From Salinisphaera japonica YTM-1 (GTDB taxonomy: Bacteria > Pseudomonadota > Gammaproteobacteria > Nevskiales > Salinisphaeraceae), in contig NZ_AYKG01000026.1 of the NCBI RefSeq assembly GCF_003788585.1, positions 1 to 43,137 of the forward strand: a stretch of DNA of 43,137 bases, in the 5' to 3' direction. Position 1 is the stretch's first letter. Each line of letters opens with the position of its first letter. The position numbers and the translations under genes are program-made. The notes under the pieces are model-generated. The model saw only the letters and a program-made list of their open reading frames with translations. It was not told where the DNA came from and did no database searches. Positions 18,193 to 25,862 of the stretch are shown here, in pieces.

Positions 18193-20133
18193 TCAAAGAC
18201 TCTTCACGTCTTCAACGCTGGCCTGGCGAAGAATCTGCACGGCGTTGGTCTTGACCACGTCGTCGGCAAAGCCGTTGTCCTTGAACACCACGCGCATGAC
18301 TTCCGGGGCAAGCTCGGCCTTGAGTGCGGCGATGCCGTTGACGAGATTGAGATCGACCGCATCGGCCAAGCAAACGACGAGGGCGCCGGCGCCGATGATA
18401 TGCACGGTTTTGCCGTTGATCTCACGCGCTTCGATTGGCACGGCCAGATCAAGACCGTATTTCAGCAATAGCTCGCTTAGAACATCGGCCTCGCTGCGGT
18501 CGTGACGGATGTTGTCTACATTGTCGAATAGCGACGTTTTAATATCATCATCGCTTGGTACCCAAGGAACGATGTTGCTGTCACTAAGCTTGAAAACTTT
18601 GAAGCCACACTGGTTCACGCCCAATGAATTTAAAGCCTGCTTAATACGCTCTTTACCAATCTGAGCGATGTTGTCAAACCCAGATTTAGCAGCTATTGTG
18701 TCGCTGCTACAAGGCTCCGGAAGCTGACACATAATAAATCGCCGCGCACCCTCATCCTGCGCGTTGGCTTTCAACACCGCATGCGCTGTAGTGCTAGAGC
18801 CTGAAAAAAAGTCCAAGACGATAAAGTCATTACCCGCCACCATCGCGATTAGGTATTTCAATAACTCCGATGGTTTAGGGTAATCATCGAAAGGCACTCC
18901 AATTTCTTCTAGCTCAGCAGTTGCTTTTTGAGACCCTCCTAGCCCAGAAATTACCGATATAACATGACTTGGGTTGTCAGATCGCTTTTTGACCGCCTCA
19001 ATCGCTCCAGATTGACTTATTTCAAACGATGTAAGTTGTCCTTTAGCGTCGGTAATCGCATTGCATCTATTGTCTATAAATTGCTCTAGAAGGTCTCGAG
19101 AACTCCATCCGCTCGAAACTGATACGCTTTTAAATAGTTTTCCGTTGGCTATTTTTGCGTCGGACGCATATTGTGGCCACCCCGATTTTTCGCAGCGAAT
19201 TGATCCTGAGCTGAATGCAGCTGGGAATCCTTCGGGCAGTGTAATGGATGAAACTGGATTTTTAGGCCCGTTTTTAACAATGGTGTTTCTTATTTCTTCT
19301 CGGAATATTTTGCTGTTTCTTGGAACGCTTGGATCTACTACCGGGGGTAGTGGGAAATTACTTTCATATTTTGCATATAAAAGTATGTATTCATGACACC
19401 GTTTAATACGTGCTTGATTGTCGAAGTTGCCATCTGTTTTCCAGGTAAACTGAGTGATAAAGTTCTCAGGTCCAAAAACCTCATCCATAATCTGCCGAAG
19501 GTTCTGCACTTCGTGATCGTCAATCGAGACGAAGATCACGCCGTCGTCCTTCAGTAGGTTCCGCGCGAGCCGAAGGCGCGGATACATCATGTTCAGCCAG
19601 TTGGTGTGATACCGGCCGGCAGATTCCGAGTTGGAGGATGTTTTAAAACCGTTGCCGTCCACTTGGCCGGTATAACGCAGGTAGGTATCCAGATTGTCCT
19701 GAAACCGGTCCGGATAGATGAAATCGCCGCCGGTGTTATAGGGCGGGTCGATATAAATCATCTTCACCTGTTTGTGATACGACTTCTGCAGGAGCTTGAG
19801 CACCTCCAGGTTGTCGCCTTCGATGAACAGGTTCTGTGTGGACTCCCAGTTGACGGATTCTTCCGGGCAGGGGCGTAGCGTGCCGGTGGACGGCGTCTGG
19901 GCGATGCGGCGGGCGCGGTCCTTGCCGTTCCAGGTAAAGCTGTAGCGCTCGCGCTCGTCTTCCACGTACTCGCCAAGACAGGCCTTGAGCGCGTCGAAGT
20001 CCACTTTCCAGCGCGGGCCGTCGGCGTCCGAGCCTTCGGTGAACGCGTCCGGGAAGAGCTCGCGGAGCTTGTCGATATTGTCGGCGACGATGTCTTGCGA
20101 AGTGCCGTCGGTTTTGGGGTCCAGCTTGTCCAT
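18193..20133 (-). CDS. mod: Type III-like DNA adenine methyltransferase (Mod)
   Basis: 646 residues, the length of a beta-class N6-adenine methyltransferase of type III systems. The catalytic motif DPPY is at 129-132 (MIYIDPPYNTGG) and the AdoMet-binding motif DFFSGSSTTA at 441-450; the order DPPY before FxGxG defines the beta class. The segment between them (about 220-430) is the expected target recognition domain. DNA from about 18530 to 19500, covering that domain and beyond, is far more AT-rich than the gene ends, which suggests a recombined specificity region. Mod would methylate one strand of its site and give sequence recognition to Res. It follows the DUF4391 gene by 18 bases. Confidence 0.92.
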   Translation of the reverse strand: MDKLDPKTDGTSQDIVADNIDKLRELFPDAFTEGSDADGPRWKVDFDALKACLGEYVEDERERYSFTWNGKDRARRIAQTPSTGTLRPCPEESVNWESTQNLFIEGDNLEVLKLLQKSYHKQVKMIYIDPPYNTGGDFIYPDRFQDNLDTYLRYTGQVDGNGFKTSSNSESAGRYHTNWLNMMYPRLRLARNLLKDDGVIFVSIDDHEVQNLRQIMDEVFGPENFITQFTWKTDGNFDNQARIKRCHEYILLYAKYESNFPLPPVVDPSVPRNSKIFREEIRNTIVKNGPKNPVSSITLPEGFPAAFSSGSIRCEKSGWPQYASDAKIANGKLFKSVSVSSGWSSRDLLEQFIDNRCNAITDAKGQLTSFEISQSGAIEAVKKRSDNPSHVISVISGLGGSQKATAELEEIGVPFDDYPKPSELLKYLIAMVAGNDFIVLDFFSGSSTTAHAVLKANAQDEGARRFIMCQLPEPCSSDTIAAKSGFDNIAQIGKERIKQALNSLGVNQCGFKVFKLSDSNIVPWVPSDDDIKTSLFDNVDNIRHDRSEADVLSELLLKYGLDLAVPIEAREINGKTVHIIGAGALVVCLADAVDLNLVNGIAALKAELAPEVMRVVFKDNGFADDVVKTNAVQILRQASVEDVKSL

Positions 20134-20151
20134 GGCGTGTCTTGTTGGGCG

Positions 20152-20904
20152 TTACAGGGCGGCGGCGGTGTCGCGTAGCGTCGCCTGCAGCTCCTTGATA
20201 CGTGTATTGAGCTCCACCTGTCGGTTGAAGCGGGTCTCTTTCTTGATCGCGGCGCGCAGCCGCGCGATGTCGTGTTCGAGCTGGTGGCATTCGGCCAGCC
20301 GCTCGCGTTGCGCGCTGCGTGTGTTGTGTTCTGTCGGTAGATGAAACCGGCCGCTCAGTCGGGCGCAGGCGAGCGCGATCAGGCGCTGGTGCCAGGCGGC
20401 GTAGAGCGCATAAAAGTCGGTCTGCGGCAGTTCGTCAAGCGCCAGGCTGGCGACAAACGCCTGTTCGACGTCGGTGGGCGTGTCCGAGTCGATCCAGCGC
20501 GTGGTGCGGATGTCTTTGGCCACCGTCACGCCGGCTTCGGCTCGGCTGGCGCGTTTGTCCGCGGTGCTTAACGCCCATTGGGCATCGTAGGTCAGTACCA
20601 GCAGCAGCGGATACGGGATGGCGCGGTGAATCCGTTCGGCCAATCGCGCGGCGTGCTTTGTGCTCTTGAGCGTGGCGTGTACGACGGCGAGTTCGCCGTA
20701 ATCGCGCTCGTCGTCGCGGTAGGCGTTGACGTTGATCGTGCTGGGTTTGAGCGTGTATTGCCAGGTGACGGTATCGACGTCCTCGGTAAAAGCGCGGCGA
20801 TCGGCGGCCGACAAGTCGGCGTTGTCCAGAAACAGCTTCTTGTAGACGCGTTTGCCCAGCCAGGCGGCGTCGGGCAGTCCGAGCGGGGCGTAGTCGAATG
20901 CCAT
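20152..20904 (-). CDS. DUF4391 domain protein
   Basis: A 250-residue protein with the DUF4391 pattern: start FDYAPLGLPDAAWLGKRVYKKLF, a middle TVTWQYTLKPSTINVNAYRD, then LLLVLTYDAQWALS and a predicted coiled coil at the C-terminus (about 205-245, rich in Arg, Glu, Leu). DUF4391 proteins have no defined activity; to my knowledge they occur with helicases and type III-like methyltransferases in bacterial defence loci. Its start codon overlaps the helicase stop by one base and it is followed 18 bases later by mod, so it is probably a structural partner of the helicase or Mod. No catalytic motif is visible. Confidence 0.8.
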   Translation of the reverse strand: MAFDYAPLGLPDAAWLGKRVYKKLFLDNADLSAADRRAFTEDVDTVTWQYTLKPSTINVNAYRDDERDYGELAVVHATLKSTKHAARLAERIHRAIPYPLLLVLTYDAQWALSTADKRASRAEAGVTVAKDIRTTRWIDSDTPTDVEQAFVASLALDELPQTDFYALYAAWHQRLIALACARLSGRFHLPTEHNTRSAQRERLAECHQLEHDIARLRAAIKKETRFNRQVELNTRIKELQATLRDTAAAL

Positions 20905-23900
20905 CAGGCGGCTTTCGATTCGCTTTGGACAATGAGATACGCGACGACTTCGAAATCGTCGATGCCCTGAAACGTATCGCGGCTGATTACCGTGCCGCCG
21001 GGCTGGAACAGGCTAGCTACGCCTTGTTCTTCGGCTTTGCCCGTAATGGCGGTGACCGCTCGCGCCAGCTGCTCGCGGTAGCGCGCCATCTCCCAACCGT
21101 GATTCGTGGCCTCGTTAAAACGGGCGACGGCGGCGCGGTCGGGCCGCCCACGGCCGAGCGATAGGCGCTTCAGCGCATCGAGTATGGGCCGCACATGGGT
21201 AAAGTTGCGCCGCACACTGCCGTCATCGCCCACGTAGACAAGATAGTGCGGTGCCAGCGCATAGGCCGGGTCGCCCTGGACACGCGCATTCATGTTGCGC
21301 AGGCAAAAGATCACGCCGGGGGCCAGGCCTTCGTCGGCGATGAGGTCGTCGATGGCGGTGACCGCATAGGCGCCAAGCGGCATCTGGGCGAGCGTATCGC
21401 CGTGCTCTTTTAAGTATTCGCCCAGGTCCATCCGATAGTCGTTGAGCGTGAGATCGGTGATCGAGATGCCGTCGGACAAATCTTCGATCGTCGGTACGTC
21501 GTGCTGTAGCTGGTGCATCTGCCGGCGGCGGTATTCGAGATCGTTCATCACGTCGCCTTCAGCGGTTTCGATGACGTTTTCTTCGCCGGTGGCCGAGATG
21601 TCGAGCAGCACCATGCGCCCGGCCACGCGTGCTTCGAGATCGATGTATTCGTCCAGCTCGATGTTCGGCCAGAAGTTCACGAGCTGGATGACAGCGTTGG
21701 TCGAGCCCAGCCGGTCGATGCGGCCGAAACGCTGGATGATGCGCACCGGGTTCCAGTGGATGTCGTAGTTCACCAACAGGTCGCAGTCCTGCAGGTTCTG
21801 GCCTTCGGAAATACAGTCGGTGGCGATGAGGATATCGATGGCGCCGTCATTCGGATTGCCACCGCGCTCCTTGGAGACCGGCGAGAAGGCAGCCAGGATC
21901 GACGGAATATCGCGTCGCAAGCCGGGGACTGTGCTGCGGTTGCCGCTCGACTGGCCGGTGACTTTGCCGACGTGCAGGCCGAGCTCGCTCTGCGCCCAAT
22001 CCGCGATCTGGGTGTAGAGATATTCCGCTGTGTCAGCAAAGGCCGTGAAAACGAGCGCTTTATGGTTGCCGGCGTTGATCGGGTTGCTGGCTTTATCCGC
22101 AATCAACGCGCGCAGGGCGGCGAGTTTGGCGTCGCGGGCGGGGCCGATGTCTCGTGCTTCACGTACGAGTTTCACCAGCAGCGCTTCGTCTTCTTCCAAC
22201 TCCTGGCGCCAGCGGATGCGGTCCACGTCGCGAATCAGCACTTTGATCTTGTTGCCGACCAGGTAGGGATCAAACGCGTTGTCTTCGACGGCGATGTCCT
22301 CGATGCCCCATTCCTCGATTTCGGAGGCGTCGTGGTTGTCGAGGCGATCTTTGAGTTCGCGTACGCCCTCCAACAACTTGTTCACGGTCAGCGCGAAGGC
22401 GTGGATCGAGCTCTCCATGCGCTTGAGCAGGTTCACGCGCATGAGATGGATCAGGCTTTCCTCGCGGTCGATCTGCTTGAAAACCGAGCCGCTGGCCATC
22501 GTCATGTCGTACTTGCGGCTGTATTCGCCCAGTTTTTCGGCCAGCACGTATTTCAGCGGCGCGTAGGCGCTCAAGTTCAGGCGCCGGATATCGCGATTGA
22601 TTTCGCGCAGCTCGGGGAACTGGTTTTCGCTGTCGATGGCGGGGTAGAGATTGTGGGGCGAGAGACGGCGCGGGAAGCTGCCGATCTCGCTCATGTCGTA
22701 GTATTTTTCGACGTGTTTGCGCGAGCGCGCGATGGTCAGGCGATCGAGCAGGCTGAAGTAGTCGAAGTTGAGCGCGTCCAGCAGGCCGGTGGACGTGCGT
22801 TGGTCTTCGTCTTCCCGCAGCCAGGCGTTGAAGCGTTTTTGCGCACCGCGCAGCGTTGCGTCGATGCTGGCCACGCCTTCGTTGTATAGCGCATCGTCGC
22901 GGCCTTCGGTGATGAAGGCGATCTGGTTCTTCAGATCGTTCATGCGGTTATTGACCGGCGTGGCCGACAGCATGAGCACCTTGGTTTTCACGCCGGCGCG
23001 AATGATGTCGCGCATGAGCCGGCCGTAACGTGTGAGCCCATCCTTGCGGGGCGGGTTGTTGCGGAAGTTGTGCGACTCGTCGATGACGATGAGGTCGTAA
23101 TTGCCCCAGTTGACCGTCTCGAGGTTGATTTCACCGGAATATCCGCCTTCGCGCGTCAGATCCGTGTGGTTGAGCACGTCGAAGTTGAAGCGGTCATCGG
23201 CGAGCAGATTGCGCGTGTCGTTGACGGTATAGAGGGTCCAGTTCTCGCGCAGCTTCTTGGGTGCGAGCACAAGTACGCGGTCGTTGCGCAGCTCGTAATA
23301 CTTGATCACCGCCAGCGCTTCGAATGTTTTGCCCAAGCCCACGCTGTCCGCCAGGATGCAGCCGTTGAAGCGCTCGATCTTGTCGATCGCGCCGAGCACG
23401 CCGTCGCGCTGGAAGCGATAGAGCTTGTTCCAGACGATTGTGTCTTTAATGCCCGTACGGCTTTTGATGATGTTTTCTTCGTCCAGCTCGCCGAGGTAGT
23501 CCTCGAACAGGGCGTGGAGAATACGGAAGTAGATCTGTTCCGGTGATTTATCGCCGTGGATCGTTTCGAGCGCCTGTAACAGCGCGGGCTTCATGTCGGC
23601 TTCTGCACTGGCCTCCGCCCAGATCGCGTTGAAATTATCGGCCAGTTCGGATGCTTGCTCGGGCGTATCGAAAGCCGTATTCATCTCATAATGATCGCCC
23701 GGCAAACGGCCAAGGCCGGTCGCCGTGAACGGCGAGCTTCCGTGTAGCGCGAATCGCGTGTCTGCGGCATTTTCTACGAGGTAAAGGCTGTGCCCTGCAC
23801 GGCGCGGCATGGCGCGTACCGTGACTTTTGCAGAAACCCAGTTGCTGAAATGTTTTGCCAAGGCAGCGGTCGTGAGTTCGTTGCGATAAACGCGCTCGTT

Positions 23901-24122
23901 GTGATCGCCGATCAGGCCGAGAGTTTCGACGAGATGCTTGCTGTCGTCGTTTGGTGTTGGAAGCAAAAGACGGGATTGCGCGGCATCTTGCAACACGTGA
24001 CGCAGCGGCGCGTAGGCAAAGAGCGATACGGTCGCTGTAAGCACGCTCAGGTTGGCTTTGCCCGTTAACCAAGACTCAAGCAGTGCCCCGACCGTGGCCC
24101 CCTTGCGGTTATCAATCAGCAT
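20904..24122 (-). CDS. SNF2-type helicase with degenerate PLD-like N-terminus
   Basis: A 1072-residue superfamily 2 helicase, first gene of the defence operon. Helicase motifs are intact: Walker A ADSVGLGKT (K265), DESH (348-351), SATP (386-389) and motif VI QRFGRIDRLG (797-806). Residues 1-150 resemble the phospholipase-D-like module found in front of such helicases (LSVLTATVSLFAY, then HSLYLVEN and HGSSPFTATGL). The nuclease signature HxK is replaced by H111-S-L113, so that module is probably inactive as a nuclease. The ATG has a strong G-rich ribosome-binding site (GGGAGGGGG) 5 bases upstream, and a 21-base G-run on the coding strand lies 92 bases upstream. It presumably remodels or moves along DNA with the methyltransferase or Res; the exact role is unknown. 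Confidence 0.88.
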   Translation of the reverse strand: MLIDNRKGATVGALLESWLTGKANLSVLTATVSLFAYAPLRHVLQDAAQSRLLLPTPNDDSKHLVETLGLIGDHNERVYRNELTTAALAKHFSNWVSAKVTVRAMPRRAGHSLYLVENAADTRFALHGSSPFTATGLGRLPGDHYEMNTAFDTPEQASELADNFNAIWAEASAEADMKPALLQALETIHGDKSPEQIYFRILHALFEDYLGELDEENIIKSRTGIKDTIVWNKLYRFQRDGVLGAIDKIERFNGCILADSVGLGKTFEALAVIKYYELRNDRVLVLAPKKLRENWTLYTVNDTRNLLADDRFNFDVLNHTDLTREGGYSGEINLETVNWGNYDLIVIDESHNFRNNPPRKDGLTRYGRLMRDIIRAGVKTKVLMLSATPVNNRMNDLKNQIAFITEGRDDALYNEGVASIDATLRGAQKRFNAWLREDEDQRTSTGLLDALNFDYFSLLDRLTIARSRKHVEKYYDMSEIGSFPRRLSPHNLYPAIDSENQFPELREINRDIRRLNLSAYAPLKYVLAEKLGEYSRKYDMTMASGSVFKQIDREESLIHLMRVNLLKRMESSIHAFALTVNKLLEGVRELKDRLDNHDASEIEEWGIEDIAVEDNAFDPYLVGNKIKVLIRDVDRIRWRQELEEDEALLVKLVREARDIGPARDAKLAALRALIADKASNPINAGNHKALVFTAFADTAEYLYTQIADWAQSELGLHVGKVTGQSSGNRSTVPGLRRDIPSILAAFSPVSKERGGNPNDGAIDILIATDCISEGQNLQDCDLLVNYDIHWNPVRIIQRFGRIDRLGSTNAVIQLVNFWPNIELDEYIDLEARVAGRMVLLDISATGEENVIETAEGDVMNDLEYRRRQMHQLQHDVPTIEDLSDGISITDLTLNDYRMDLGEYLKEHGDTLAQMPLGAYAVTAIDDLIADEGLAPGVIFCLRNMNARVQGDPAYALAPHYLVYVGDDGSVRRNFTHVRPILDALKRLSLGRGRPDRAAVARFNEATNHGWEMARYREQLARAVTAITGKAEEQGVASLFQPGGTVISRDTFQGIDDFEVVAYLIVQSESKAA

Positions 24123-24214
24123 TGTGTCCCCCTCCCCCGAGAGGGGCTGACGCTAGCATGTTGTGTGGCCACCTATGAAGAGAGCAAGCGGTTCAATGCC
24201 GCCGGAGGGCCTTG

Positions 24215-24235
24215 CCCCCCCCCCCCCCCCCCCCC
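24215..24235. repeat. Homopolymer run of 21 C upstream of the defence operon
   Basis: Twenty-one consecutive C on the plus strand (G on the strand of the helicase gene), 92 bases before its start codon. Runs of this length are prone to slippage and are a known cause of on/off switching in bacterial genes. Its place fits the promoter or leader of the operon, not the coding sequence. Such runs are also where sequencing errors gather, so the true length is uncertain. Confidence 0.85.
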
Positions 24236-24242
24236 GCGGCGG

Positions 24243-24343
24243 CAGTCCTCACAAGCTGCGTGGCTTAAAACTGTCCGGTGTTCGTTAACTGAAAGTCAGT
24301 TAGCAGGCCGCAGTTCCTGCAAGCTGCAGGCGTAAAAAAGACG
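24243..24343. repeat. Imperfect direct repeat with short inverted repeats
   Basis: Two similar stretches of about 30 bases, 24243-24275 and 24311-24343, share CAGT(T)CCT-CAAGCTGC and a following TAAAA tract. Between them is a perfect 7-bp inverted repeat TAACTGA/TCAGTTA (24286-24302, 3-base spacer). They lie between the defence operon and the amidase terminator and may mark an insertion boundary or a duplicated terminator. Confidence 0.45.
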
Positions 24344-24367
24344 AGTCCTTCGCGGACTCGTCTTTTT
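24335..24367 (-). terminator. Bidirectional rho-independent terminator after the amidase gene
   Basis: A perfect 14-bp stem: A5-GACGAGTCC (24335-24348) pairs with GGACTCGTC-T5 (24354-24367) around a 5-base loop. A-run and T-run on either side let it work in both directions. It lies 28 bases after the stop codon of the leftward amidase gene and isolates it from the defence operon. Confidence 0.93.
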
Positions 24368-24394
24368 CTTTATGTGCGTGCTTGTGCTCCGTTT

Positions 24395-25816
24395 TTACGC
24401 AAACTCGGCCGGGTTGGGCACGGTGGGGAAGCGTGCGGGATAGGCGTCGAGGTAGGCGTTGGCCGCGCGCAGGACGCGGATGTCGTCGAAGCGGCCGCCG
24501 GCCAGTTGGAAACCCACGGGCAGGCCGGCCCGGGTGAAGCCGCAGGGGATAGAGGCAGCGGGCTGGTTGGAGAGGTTGAAGGGGTAGGAGAACTGGGCCC
24601 ATTCTTCCCAGTCGTGCAGGTCGGAGCCGGGCGGGACTTCCTGGTTGATCTCGAAGGGCGGGATCGGCACGGAGGGGGTCATCAACAGGTGATAATCCTG
24701 GTTGAAGTGCTCGAGCTTGGCGGTGAGATCGGCGCGCTCGGCGTAGGCGCGGAACAGGTCGATGGCGGCCCAGTGTTCGGCCTTGCGGGCGTTGTCGACC
24801 AGGCCGGGGTCGAGCAGTTCTTTCTGGTTGGCGTCGCACTGGGAATAGACTTCCTGCGAGGCGGTGAACCAGAGCCGGCGAAAGATTTCGATCGGTGATT
24901 CGAAGCCGGGGTCGACTTCGACGATTTCCGCCCCCAGGGCTTCCAGGTTGGAAGCGGCTTCCTTGACGCGGGTGGCGATCTCATCGTTGACGTCGGCATA
25001 GCCCAGATCGGGGGAGTAGGCGATACGCAGGCCGGTCAGGTCACAGTTCAGATCCACGCCCCAGTCGTCGGGCTGGCCGTGCAGGGCGTAGGGGTCGTGA
25101 TAGTCATAGCGGCCGATGACGTTGAGCATGCGCGCGGCATCGCGCGGGTGGCGCGTGATCGGGCCGATGCTGGAGAGGGTGGTCATTTTGGCCGGCGGCC
25201 ATTGCGGGGTCCACCCGAAGGTGGGCATGAAGCCGAACACGCCGCAGAAGGCCGAGGGGATACGGATCGAGCCGCCCGAGTCGCCGCCCTGGTGCAACAC
25301 GCCCATGTTGAGCGTGGCCGCGGCGGCCGCACCGCCCGAGGAGCCGCCGGCGGTGAGGCTGGTGTCCCAGGGGTTGGAGGTAGCGCCGAACAGGCGGTTG
25401 TCGGTGACGGCTTTCCAGCCGAACTCGGGCGTATTGGTCTTGCCGAGGATGACGGCACCGGCCTCGCGCAGACGACAGACCGGCGGCGCGTCAAAATCAC
25501 ACAGCTCGTCGGAGGTGGTGGCCGAGCCCTCGCGACAGGGCATGCCGGCGCACGAGGTCAGGTCCTTGAGCGAAACCGGCACGCCGTCGATGGGCGAGAG
25601 CGGCTCGCCGCGGCCCCAGCGCCGGGCCGAGGCCTTGGCCTGTTCTTCGGCGCCGTCGGTATCGACATAAACGAAGGCATTCACACTGTCGTTGAACTTG
25701 TCGATACGCCCCAGCGAGGCGCGGGTGGCTTCCAGCGGCGAGGCATCGCCATTGCGGTAGAGGCCGACGAGATCGCCGGCGTCGAGATTGCCTAGATCGG
25801 TATCTTTTGCGGACAT
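24395..25816 (-). CDS. Amidase-signature family amidase
   Basis: 473 residues from the ATG at 25816; an open extension to 25924 runs into the upstream gene and is discarded. The Ser-cisSer-Lys triad of the amidase signature family is present: K84 in VPVSLKD, S159 in GGSSGGAAAA and S183 in GGDSGGSIRIP. It would hydrolyse a carboxamide to acid and ammonia in the cytoplasm. It is not GatA by context, since no gatB or gatC is adjacent. It lies 46 bases downstream of the aldehyde dehydrogenase on the same strand, so the two may form a catabolic pair. Transcription ends at the strong terminator 24335-24367. Confidence 0.9.
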   Translation of the reverse strand: MSAKDTDLGNLDAGDLVGLYRNGDASPLEATRASLGRIDKFNDSVNAFVYVDTDGAEEQAKASARRWGRGEPLSPIDGVPVSLKDLTSCAGMPCREGSATTSDELCDFDAPPVCRLREAGAVILGKTNTPEFGWKAVTDNRLFGATSNPWDTSLTAGGSSGGAAAAATLNMGVLHQGGDSGGSIRIPSAFCGVFGFMPTFGWTPQWPPAKMTTLSSIGPITRHPRDAARMLNVIGRYDYHDPYALHGQPDDWGVDLNCDLTGLRIAYSPDLGYADVNDEIATRVKEAASNLEALGAEIVEVDPGFESPIEIFRRLWFTASQEVYSQCDANQKELLDPGLVDNARKAEHWAAIDLFRAYAERADLTAKLEHFNQDYHLLMTPSVPIPPFEINQEVPPGSDLHDWEEWAQFSYPFNLSNQPAASIPCGFTRAGLPVGFQLAGGRFDDIRVLRAANAYLDAYPARFPTVPNPAEFA

Positions 25817-25862
25817 GCAGATCTGCTCTTGGTGGTGCGGCACGTGCGGCCGGCTGCCGTAT

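Noticed and set aside
21513-22889. Long plus-strand frame opposite the helicase
   Set aside because: Antisense frame without domains; the helicase motifs are intact on the other strand.
24215-24343. CRISPR or other array beside the defence operon
   Set aside because: Only a homopolymer and one pair of imperfect repeats; there are no regularly spaced repeats with unique spacers and no cas genes.
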